Positions 1 to 5,123 of a DNA stretch of 5,132 bases are shown in pieces. The DNA is from Deltaproteobacteria bacterium (lineage in GTDB: Bacteria > Desulfobacterota > DSM-4660 > Desulfatiglandales > Desulfatiglandaceae). Position 1 is the stretch's first letter; each line of letters starts with the position of its first letter. Below the pieces are notes generated by a model, which saw only the letters and a program-made list of their open reading frames with translations, was not told the DNA's origin and searched no databases. The position numbers and the translations under genes are program-made. The stretch lies in contig JAFDAP010000169.1 of assembly GCA_019313765.1 (NCBI GenBank), positions 1 to 5,132 on the forward strand. Direction: 5' to 3'.

Positions 1-1
1 T

Positions 2-352
2 TCGCAGTCTACAATGAGGATTTTGATGGATTACACCTGGCCCGGAAATGTGCGCGAGCTGGAAAATGCGATTGAACATGCCTTTGTACTTTGCATTGAC
101 AAGGATATCGATATTTTTGACCTGCCTGTTGAAATACGGCAATTCGAGTATCGACCCGTTGCCCCGAAAGCGCCCCTTTCACCCCAGAACAACCGTTCTT
201 TAGGAAAAAAACTTTCCCATGATATCCTGATTGAGATCCTGCATGAATGCGATTGGAACAAGGCCGAAGTCGGCAGACGGGTGGGACTGAGCAGAACCGC
301 GATATGGAAATATATGAAGAAGTGGGATATCCCGCTTAAAGGGCCAGCCTAA
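2..352 (+). CDS. Sigma-54-dependent transcriptional activator, NtrC/Fis class, 3' part only
   Basis: This is the C-terminal end of a bacterial enhancer-binding protein that activates sigma-54 promoters. The reading frame is open from base 2, so the gene begins outside the window; the ATG at 14 is internal, because the residues before it already fit the family. About 116 residues are visible. The segment WPGNVRELENAIEHA is the hallmark of the end of the AAA+ domain in NtrC-type proteins. A poorly conserved linker follows, then a Fis-type DNA-binding helix-turn-helix in roughly the last 45 residues (DWNKAEVGRRVGLSRTAIWKYMKKW). The GAFTGA sigma-54 contact motif, Walker motifs and any receiver or sensor domain would lie upstream, so the input signal is unknown. 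It ends in TAA and converges with trxB, with 25 bp between the two stops. No clear terminator is seen there. The class is secure; the target genes are not known. Confidence 0.93.
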   Translation, partial: SQSTMRILMDYTWPGNVRELENAIEHAFVLCIDKDIDIFDLPVEIRQFEYRPVAPKAPLSPQNNRSLGKKLSHDILIEILHECDWNKAEVGRRVGLSRTAIWKYMKKWDIPLKGPA

Positions 353-377
353 TTTCGGCCAAAACTACACCCTCCTT

Positions 378-1325
378 TCAGCCCTCCTGGGCTTCCAGGT
401 ATTTTTCCGCATAGAGAGCAGCCGAGGTCCCTTCGCCGACCGCGGTGGCGATCTGACGGGGGTTTTCACTGGTCACGTCACCGGCGGCAAAAATCCCGGG
501 CACACTGGTCTCCTGCCTGCGGTCGACCTTGATAAAACCCTGCTCATCCAGGGCAACTGCCCCATCGAGGAACTCAGTCACCGGCCGGGTCCCCACCAAC
601 ACAAAAACCCCTTCCACATTTAGAGTGCTTTCTTCTCTGTTCTTGACGTTTCGCAGGCGGAGCCTTTCCACTCCGGTTTCGCCTTCAATACTGATGGGCA
701 CCGTATCCCAGATAAATTCGACCTTTTCATTTGCAAAGGCCCTTTCCTGGATGATCTTAGTGGCCCGTAATTCGTCCCGCCGGTGGATGACATAGACCTT
801 ACGGGCAAAACGTGTAAGAAAAACAGCCTCCTGTACCGCGGTATCACCCCCACCGATCACTGCAACGACCGCTTCCCGGTAAAAAGGGCCATCACAGGTG
901 CCACAGTATGAGACGCCCTTCCCCGTGAGCAGATCTTCTCCTTCAATCCCGACCTTGCGAGGCTTGGCGCCTGTGGCCACAATAATAGAGCGAGCATTCA
1001 TTAACCCCGAATCAAGGGAAAGTTGTTTTATGGAACCCCCCCAATCAACCTCCTGTACCTCATGGCTGATGATGGTCAGGCCAAACCGTTCCGCCTGCTT
1101 TTTTATCCGATCCATGAGCTCAAACCCGCTGATCCCCTCGGGAAAGCCGGGGTAATTTTCTACAAAGTCTGTGGTGAGCACCTGGCCACCGGGACTCAGC
1201 TTTTCCAACAGCACCACATCGTGTTTGTCCCGGGCCGCATAGATCCCGGCGGTCAGGCCGGCCGGGCCCGCTCCGATAATGACCAGATCATGCATCTCTG
1301 ATGATATTGAGTTCTTATCGCTCAT
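378..1325 (-). CDS. trxB: Thioredoxin reductase (NADPH, FAD-dependent)
   Basis: This 315-residue cytoplasmic flavoprotein passes electrons from NADPH through FAD and a redox disulfide to thioredoxin, which keeps cell thiols reduced. The length is normal for the low-molecular-weight bacterial family. Visible motifs are the FAD-binding GAGPAG at residues 18-23, the redox-active CGTC at 141-144 (family variants such as CATC are common) followed by DGPFYR, the NADPH-binding GGGDTA at 158-163, the HRRDELR segment at 181-187 whose arginines fit NADPH rather than NADH preference, and the second FAD segment FAAGDV at 279-284. The ATG at 1325 is preceded by GAGG with eight bases between, which supports it over the internal Met11. 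A sigma-70-like promoter lies about 40 bp upstream. The gene stands apart from the minus-strand cluster further right, separated by a terminator and a plus-strand gene remnant. A ferredoxin- or flavin-type homologue is less likely given the HRRxxxR motif. Confidence 0.96.
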   Translation of the reverse strand: MSDKNSISSEMHDLVIIGAGPAGLTAGIYAARDKHDVVLLEKLSPGGQVLTTDFVENYPGFPEGISGFELMDRIKKQAERFGLTIISHEVQEVDWGGSIKQLSLDSGLMNARSIIVATGAKPRKVGIEGEDLLTGKGVSYCGTCDGPFYREAVVAVIGGGDTAVQEAVFLTRFARKVYVIHRRDELRATKIIQERAFANEKVEFIWDTVPISIEGETGVERLRLRNVKNREESTLNVEGVFVLVGTRPVTEFLDGAVALDEQGFIKVDRRQETSVPGIFAAGDVTSENPRQIATAVGEGTSAALYAEKYLEAQEG

Positions 1326-1362
1326 AATTGGTACCTCACGTTGTTTTTTTTGGTATTATCAA

Positions 1363-1391
1363 ATTTTACACCCTATCCTGTTTTATCTCAA
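1363..1391 (-). promoter_or_regulatory. Predicted sigma-70-type promoter of trxB
   Basis: On the minus strand TTGAGA (1391-1386) and TAAAAT (1368-1363) are separated by exactly 17 bases. Each hexamer matches the consensus TTGACA or TATAAT at five of six positions. The -10 element ends 37 bases before the trxB ATG, leaving a short leader with a GAGG ribosome site. No second promoter of this quality was found for the other genes. Confidence 0.7.
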
Positions 1392-1476
1392 CGCTGTGGT
1401 CAAGAAATTTCTTATCAGACTTGATTGATACCGAATTTAAGTGATTGAGATATCTTTGGCTTGTGCAGGGATCAGT

Positions 1477-1534
1477 AAAAAAGGAAATCCGCGCCCGTCG
1501 AAGATTCCGCTATGCGGAGGTGGGCGTGGATTTC
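1477..1534 (-). terminator. Intrinsic terminator, minus strand
   Basis: The arms 1484-1496 and 1522-1534 form a 13-bp stem, Watson-Crick throughout except one position that can be a G-U pair depending on the strand. A nested hairpin (TCCGC, loop TAT, GCGGA, 1506-1518) sits inside. In minus-strand RNA the stem is followed by one C and a run of six U (from the six A at 1477-1482), the layout of a rho-independent terminator. It lies just upstream of the trxB promoter and would shield trxB from read-through from the right. It is about 490 bases after the nearest minus-strand stop codon, so it may instead be a hairpin repeat that happens to act as a terminator. Confidence 0.65.
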
Positions 1535-1566
1535 TGAATAAAGTGTATTATTTTAGCTCTTTGAAA

Positions 1567-1830
1567 ATGGCAGCTAACTGCATGGGAATTGACTTCCCCC
1601 TCGATGCCTTTGTGGACACCAGAGGCACGCCTCTTCAGTCTACAGTCCGCCAGGGGGCCAGGCCATTTAATCACGATGAACTTGAAAAGATAATGGCCGT
1701 GGATGGATGTCTTCCATGCCACGACCATTATGAAGATAAGATTTATGGAAATTTCAAACTGAGCAGAGAGCGTTTAAAAACTGAAAAGGATCTGCCATGC
1801 TGGGAACTGGCCCGAAGATATGCGCCGTAA
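1567..1830 (+). pseudogene. Probable remnant of a c-type cytochrome gene with one CxxCH motif
   Basis: This frame encodes up to 87 residues from the ATG at 1567 and ends in TAA. It carries CLPCH, a covalent haem c-binding motif, about two thirds of the way along. The protein-like stretch around it (for example VDTRGTPLQSTVRQGARP) resembles, from memory, the C-terminal part of multihaem cytochromes of anaerobic bacteria. No signal peptide is present, although a c-type cytochrome must be exported for haem attachment, and no ribosome site precedes the ATG. The frame can be extended left to a GTG at 1441, but that extension runs through the terminator hairpin and gives an unconvincing sequence. 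I therefore read it as the 3' fragment of a larger gene that lost its front. A short functional protein cannot be excluded. It is the only plus-strand coding candidate in the middle of the window. Confidence 0.5.
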
Positions 1831-1901
1831 TCGGCGGCATCGCGCCTTAAGGGTATCCTTGGACAGAATTAAACAGTTTGCATCTCGTGACGTTGTTTTT
1901 G

Positions 1902-1962
1902 GTCATTGCGAGCGACAGAAGGGAGCGGGGATTGCTTCGTCGCTGTCGCTCCTCGCAATGAC
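1902..1962. repeat. 61-bp palindromic intergenic repeat (REP/MITE-like)
   Basis: The ends are a perfect 11-bp inverted repeat, GTCATTGCGAG at 1902-1912 and CTCGCAATGAC at 1952-1962. Inside, CGACAG (1913-1918) pairs with CTGTCG (1943-1948), leaving a 3-base bulge on the right arm, so a stem of about 17 bp is possible. From memory, elements with these ends and an ATTGCTTCGTCGC-like core occur between genes in many bacterial genomes, including deltaproteobacteria. No run of T follows on either strand, so it is not a typical terminator. It lies between the cytochrome remnant and the single-domain rhodanese gene, in a gene-free stretch (1831-2019) where nothing else was recognised. Confidence 0.8.
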
Positions 1963-2019
1963 AGTTCTTAAGCAATCAGTTTTGTACTACCGTTGGTAAG
2001 AGTTGCCGGACCCTGGGTT

Positions 2020-2457
2020 CTACTCGGTCGGATAACCCGCCTTTTTCCATGCCTTCCAGCCACCATCCATATTTTTCACATTCTTGTAACCCATCTTACC
2101 AAGCCTAAGCGTTGCAAGGGAGCCCCTGCCGCCTGTTTTGCAATAAACAACGATTGTCGCATTCTTGTCAGGGATCTTCTTCGCGATCTTAAACTCAAGG
2201 AGGCCCCTGGGAAGATTCTGTGCGCCAACTATATGCCCTGCATTATACTCGTTTGGCTCCCTGACATCGAGGATGATAATCCCGGCTTTGCCAGACATGG
2301 CCTTTGCGTCCGCCACGGAGATCTCTACAATACTCTTCTTTGCCTCGGCCACAAGGTCCTTTTTGGTCATATCCTTGGCTAATGCCAGGGGTGAACTGAA
2401 GGCAAATGCGACGCTGATTACCAGGGTGATCATAAAAATCAAATTTTTTCTTTTCAT
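2020..2457 (-). CDS. Exported single-domain rhodanese-like sulfurtransferase
   Basis: This 145-residue protein has a signal peptide (basic MKRK, then a hydrophobic stretch to about residue 27, with a likely cut after ALA) and one rhodanese domain that fills the rest. Rhodanese domains carry sulfane sulfur as a persulfide on a loop cysteine. Visible features are DVRE at 64-67, GHIVGAQNLP at 74-83, the active-site loop C106-K-T-G-G-R111, which fits the usual CxxxxR pattern, and the closing GGWKAW at 132-137. It should therefore be catalytically competent and act outside the cytoplasm. The start is firm: AAGGAGG (2465-2471 on the plus strand) lies seven bases before the ATG. It is the last gene of the minus-strand cluster, with a 181-bp AT-rich gap before it, so it may have its own promoter, although none stands out. 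The sulfur donor and acceptor are unknown. It resembles the third domain of the selenoprotein encoded upstream more than the first. Confidence 0.92.
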   Translation of the reverse strand: MKRKNLIFMITLVISVAFAFSSPLALAKDMTKKDLVAEAKKSIVEISVADAKAMSGKAGIIILDVREPNEYNAGHIVGAQNLPRGLLEFKIAKKIPDKNATIVVYCKTGGRGSLATLRLGKMGYKNVKNMDGGWKAWKKAGYPTE

Positions 2458-2638
2458 GAGACTTCCTCCTTAATATCTAATTTTTTTAGCATCAATGTAC
2501 ATATATGAGACTTGTTTAAAAAACTTTCTAAGCTATCTTCTCACCCCCTTTCGGAAAAACTATAAGTAACCGTTCACAGGGTAAGAGTTCGCCGTCAGGG
2601 TTACCTTTCTTTCCTTGACCTTGCGAGTAGCTCCCGGG

Positions 2639-3022
2639 CTAGCACCCTTCATCGTCTTCTTCTTCTGGTTTTGGTACAGGAGCCGCCGGCGTGGCGCCCT
2701 TGACATCCGAAGTGGTGGCTTCAGGTGGCGGCGCAGGCCTGTTTTTCAGCTCCAATGCCCAGGAAAACACGAAGCAGATGTCGTAAAAATGCCAGGCCCT
2801 GGCTGAATAGGGGTTTGCCTGTATGGCCTTGCGAAATGCCTCCCTGGCCTCCTTATGCCTGCCCCGTTCGCAGAGTTCCTGCCCGGACCGGACCATCTTG
2901 GCGCAAAGGGCCTTGTCAATGGTTATGGTTTTGGCTCCCTCTCCAAAGGAGTGGGGTGGCAGGGAAAGGAATGTGGCCAACAAAAGACCGCCAATGGCGA
3001 ATACCAATAGTTTATTTTTCAT
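2639..3022 (-). CDS. Small exported TPR-like protein with Pro-rich acidic tail
   Basis: I do not recognise a named family. The 127-residue protein has an N-terminal signal peptide of about 27 residues (MKNKLLVFAIGG and a hydrophobic core, with likely cleavage near HSFG). Residues 42-75 look like one tetratricopeptide repeat unit (GQELCERGRHKEAREAFRKA, then NP), a helical hairpin that usually binds other proteins. An aromatic-rich segment (about 77-89) follows, then a proline/alanine-rich linker and a very acidic end, EEEDDEGC, with cysteine as the last residue. Mature cysteines are C40, C51, C83 and C127. No lipobox is evident. The ATG at 3022 has AAGGAGC five to six bases upstream. It lies between the two rhodanese genes on the same strand, which suggests an accessory or scaffold role for the exported rhodaneses; that is inference. 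One repeat is few for a TPR protein, so it may oligomerise. Confidence 0.8.
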   Translation of the reverse strand: MKNKLLVFAIGGLLLATFLSLPPHSFGEGAKTITIDKALCAKMVRSGQELCERGRHKEAREAFRKAIQANPYSARAWHFYDICFVFSWALELKNRPAPPPEATTSDVKGATPAAPVPKPEEEDDEGC

Positions 3023-3099
3023 TATCTGCTCCTTATTCTATTAAGTTTCATCCCCCGCCCTAACCCCAGCCCGCCAGTGGCCAAGCCTTACCCACATCT

Positions 3100-3133
3100 C
3101 CCCTCCCCTGGCGGGAGAGGTTGGTGGAGGGGG
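3100..3133. repeat. GC-rich palindromic intergenic repeat
   Basis: Two alternative stems are visible: CTCCC (3103-3107) with GGGAG (3113-3117) around a 5-base loop, and CCCCTCC (3100-3106) with GGAGGGG (3126-3132). Read on the minus strand the element has the pattern of a common bacterial intergenic repeat in which a CCCTC-rich arm leads into AACCTCTCCC and a GGGGAGGGG arm; that likeness is from memory. It sits just after the stop of the triple-rhodanese gene and could slow or end transcription, but no U-run follows the stem. Confidence 0.5.
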
Positions 3134-3146
3134 AAGGCAGACGAGG

Positions 3147-4466
3147 CTATTCTATTCGATAACTCCCGGACTTATCTATATTGATGATTGAGTTGAGGAA
3201 ACCCACATCCTTAAAGCCCTTGTTTTTGAGGAGATTATAGGCAATCTCCGCCCTTACCCCTGTCTTGCAATGAACAATAATCTTATCAGCCTTGGATAGC
3301 TTTCCCAGACCGGCCTCCAGGTTATCCAGGGGGATATGGATTGAGTTCTTGAGCTTGCCTTTTGTTACGGTCTTCTTGGAGCGCACATCCAGTACGACGG
3401 CGCCCCCGGTCTCTTCCAGTTTCTTGAAATCAGCAGGAGATATCGCCCCTTTGACCAGTTTTTTGACGTAAGCGATCTTCGTCCCGCAAGGGCCTTTTTC
3501 TGTTGGAAGGCCTTTATCGTTCCAGGCCTTAAATCCTCCCGTTAACACCGCTACATTCTTATACCTGAACCCTGAAACCAATGCATTAAATGCGGCCAGC
3601 ACATCCTGGGCCTTGGTCTCATCTCCGTAAATGATAATGGGCGCCTTTTTATCAGCAAGGGCGGGCAATGTCCTTTTGCCGGACTTGGTCTTCTTTGCCT
3701 TGAACTCCCTGGCCATACTCTGAAGCTTTCCAGCCTCTATTGCAAATGCCGTCTTTATATGGGATGTTTTAGTGCTACACCCCAGGCGCACATCAATAAC
3801 GACATGGTGGGGGTCAAGATTTTTGGCAAGCCATGTATTGTTTACCACGATCAACTTCTTGGCTTTTTTCCATGCAGGTGTCCCGTCAACATAGACTTTG
3901 ACATTCGTGTAACCCGCTTTTTCCGCCAGACCGGCGGATTTCGGACTAAAACCTCAGGTAGGGCCCCCGCAATAAAAGATAAGAAGTCTGTTCTTATCCT
4001 TTGGAAGCAAATTCATCTTTCCCTTCATCTCTTTTGTGAAAATAGAAATGGCTGTTGGAAGATGACCTGCATTATATGCCTTCCCGGGGCGGGCATCTAC
4101 CAGCATATATTCCGAGGCAGGACCTTGAAGGAGTTTCGCAATCTCCTGGGTTTTGATGATCTTCTCTGGTGGCAGCTCGACCAGGACCCTCTTTATGCTG
4201 GTTGCCGCCTTACCATGTTCATAATCCACAAGGATGACATCTTTCGGGATAAATTCCTTGATGGACTTGGCGTTGATGAATTGGGTCTTATCGCCGAATC
4301 GTATGACCTCGATCTTTTTGGTCTTTAGATTCAACACCTGGATCGTTTTGGCCTTTTTGGAAATGGACTGTATTTTTCCCTTGAATTGAGCGGCCATCAA
4401 CCCAGCGGGAATCAAAAGAAATGCTGCTATTATAACGATTCCTGTTTTCAGTAATCTTTTCAGCAT
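3147..4466 (-). CDS. Exported triple-rhodanese selenoprotein (UGA read as selenocysteine 171)
   Basis: Read through one in-frame TGA (3956-3954), this is a 439-residue protein. Residues 1-26 are a signal peptide (hydrophobic core, LMAA before Q27). About 27-100 form a beta-rich region that may be a small barrel. Rhodanese domain 1 (about 105-204) has VDAR at 123-126, GHLPTA at 134-139, and the loop C166-G-G-P-T-U171 followed by SPKSA; selenocysteine occupies the C+5 position, where ordinary rhodaneses have arginine. Domain 2 (about 209-325) keeps IDVR and GGFKAW but has glycine at 281 where the catalytic cysteine belongs, so it is probably inactive. Domain 3 (about 340-439) has LDVR and an intact loop C400-K-T-G-V-R405. 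Other cysteines are C230 and C327. The likely role is extracytoplasmic sulfane-sulfur or thiol redox chemistry. The part after the TGA has no credible start of its own: only a TTG at 3854, inside domain 1, without a ribosome site. Confidence 0.87.
3912..3946 (-). promoter_or_regulatory. Bacterial SECIS element in the triple-rhodanese mRNA
   Basis: In minus-strand RNA, UCCGCC (3938-3933) and GGCGGA (3927-3922) form a perfect 6-bp stem around the 5-base loop GGUCU (3932-3928). The stem starts 15 bases after the UGA. Below it, GUCCG (3946-3942) can pair with CGGGU (3916-3912) across an A-rich internal loop. In known bacterial SECIS elements SelB binds an apical loop with conserved G and U a short distance after the UGA; the E. 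coli fdhF element has the same GGUCU at its apex, a few bases closer to the UGA. The element is coding as well, so the hairpin sits within the first rhodanese domain (S-A-G-L-A-E). Folding was done by eye. Confidence 0.82.
3954..3956 (-). other. In-frame UGA, predicted selenocysteine codon (Sec171)
   Basis: The codons around it read Tyr-Cys-Gly-Gly-Pro-Thr-UGA-Gly-Phe-Ser-Pro. The same frame is open for 170 codons before it (from the ATG at 4466) and 268 sense codons after it, to the stop at 3147-3149. The break falls within the conserved loop of a rhodanese domain whose second half continues directly, so the UGA cannot be the natural end of a folded protein. With the hairpin that follows, selenocysteine insertion is the best reading; a nonsense mutation is the alternative. 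Confidence 0.83.
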
Positions 4467-4474
4467 CAATATTA

Positions 4475-4481
4475 CCTCCTT
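4475..4481 (-). promoter_or_regulatory. Ribosome binding site of the selenoprotein gene
   Basis: AAGGAGG on the minus strand, eight bases before the ATG at 4466-4464. It decides the start: a TTG lies directly before this ATG (4469-4467) and gives a frame one codon longer, but ATG at normal spacing is far more likely. This strong site argues that the gene is still expressed. Confidence 0.85.
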
Positions 4482-4517
4482 CAGCTAGTATGAATGGTTG
4501 AATTAAGCCGATCACGA

Positions 4518-4567
4518 CGGCATGTAAAATGCCGCCCTACCCATGTCCTACGTAGTGGAGTTTTACA
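4518..4567. repeat. Two overlapping, mutually exclusive inverted repeats upstream of the selenoprotein gene
   Basis: CGGCAT (4518-4523) and ATGCCG (4529-4534) form a perfect 6-bp hairpin with a 5-base loop. The same bases can instead take part in a longer imperfect stem: TGTAAAA (4523-4529) with TTTTACA (4561-4567), continued inward by partly paired CC-G-C and TAC/GTA segments. Both cannot form together. The pair lies in the 123-bp gap between the CWDC protein gene and the selenoprotein gene. No U-run follows on either strand, so it is not a simple terminator. It could be a degenerate intergenic repeat or a leader that switches structure. Confidence 0.5.
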
Positions 4568-4589
4568 CCCCACCAAAGCCAGGGCCAGG

Positions 4590-5123
4590 CTACTTCCTTT
4601 TCTCCAGAATGATGCCCTCCATCTTCTGATTCAGCAGTTCCCTGACATGCTTATCGGTAGCATATTTAAGGATCACCTGGTAAACTCCCTCCCGGAGAAG
4701 GTCGGCCTCCTCTTTTTCCTCGTTGCCTTCCACCCCCTTCAATGCCTGGAGCACCTCATAGATATCCTGGTTCACCTCAGTGGACAGGGGGACCTTATGG
4801 GCTCCCAGTTCCGTAATGGCCTCGATATCAAAAGGTTCCTCTCCATATTCCCCTTCCACGCCCTTCTCTCTAACAGGACAATATCCCACCATGGCTTCAT
4901 AACACTCCATGGCCTTATCCAGGACATGCTGCTTCATGTATTGCTCTCCGGCAACTCTAAGAATGCCCCGGGCCACGAAGGCCGCTTCGCTATCACTTGG
5001 CGTTTTTTTCAGCACCTTTATGGCCGCCTCCATGCCACAGTCCCAACAGCCTGAACGCTCATACACAAGTGCAGCCAAAAGGTCTTTGTCCATCTTTTCT
5101 TTGCTTATTTTTTCTTTGGCCAT
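4590..5123 (-). CDS. Uncharacterised soluble helical protein with CWDC motif and TPR-like region
   Basis: I do not recognise a named family. The 177-residue protein has no signal peptide or membrane segment and is rich in charged residues, so it is probably cytoplasmic. A CxxC motif, C26-W-D-C29, lies near the N-terminus in SGCWDCG; such a pair may be redox-active or bind metal. Further cysteines are C74 and C82. Residues about 31-82 look like TPR-type helices (AAIKVLKKTPSDSEAAFVA and KAMECYEAMVGYCP). The middle (about 83-115) is acidic and less ordered, and the C-terminal part (about 118-172) is again helical. The ATG at 5123 is preceded by GGGAC, but only nine bases of upstream sequence are in the window, so the start is likely rather than certain. 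It is the first of four same-strand genes and lies 123 bp before the selenoprotein gene; joint function with the rhodaneses is inference from order alone. Confidence 0.8.
   Translation of the reverse strand: MAKEKISKEKMDKDLLAALVYERSGCWDCGMEAAIKVLKKTPSDSEAAFVARGILRVAGEQYMKQHVLDKAMECYEAMVGYCPVREKGVEGEYGEEPFDIEAITELGAHKVPLSTEVNQDIYEVLQALKGVEGNEEKEEADLLREGVYQVILKYATDKHVRELLNQKMEGIILEKRK

Noticed and set aside
340..380. trxB stop TGA as a second selenocysteine codon
   Set aside because: The protein is already full length at 315 residues with a normal C-terminus, and reading on would add only 13 residues into the end of the convergent regulator. The GGCC pairing nearby is only 4 bp.
1441..1566. 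GTG start at 1441 for the cytochrome-like frame
   Set aside because: This extension translates through the terminator hairpin, follows a stop directly and has no ribosome site; the sequence shows no signal peptide or domain.
1993..2473. Two plus-strand open frames across the single-domain rhodanese gene
   Set aside because: The minus strand carries a complete rhodanese with signal peptide and a strong ribosome site; the plus frames have no family features.
2458..2638. Promoter or terminator between the TPR-like and single-domain rhodanese genes
   Set aside because: The stretch is AT-rich near 2480-2525 and has a weak 6-bp pairing (GTAACC at 2566-2571 with GGTTAC at 2599-2604), but no hexamer pair or stem with U-run convincing enough to annotate.
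3147..3854. A separate 235-codon rhodanese gene starting with TTG at 3854
   Set aside because: The TTG has no ribosome site and lies inside rhodanese domain 1. The frame continues upstream through the missing half of the domain to the UGA and beyond, so it is the back part of the selenoprotein gene.
3759..4328. Long plus-strand open frame opposite the selenoprotein gene
   Set aside because: It runs antisense to a well-supported gene, gives a composition without recognisable domains and lacks a ribosome site; it is a shadow frame.
3954..4469. A 171-codon truncated rhodanese gene ending at the TGA, or a pseudogene by nonsense mutation
   Set aside because: The stop would cut a rhodanese domain within its active-site loop. 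The rest of the protein is intact in frame, with no other lesion, and a SECIS-like hairpin follows. Mutation remains the fallback if no selenocysteine machinery is found.
4494..5054. Plus-strand open frame of 186 codons opposite the CWDC protein gene
   Set aside because: It is rich in Leu, His and Phe, as expected from the antisense of a Lys/Glu-rich helical protein, and has no motif or ribosome site.
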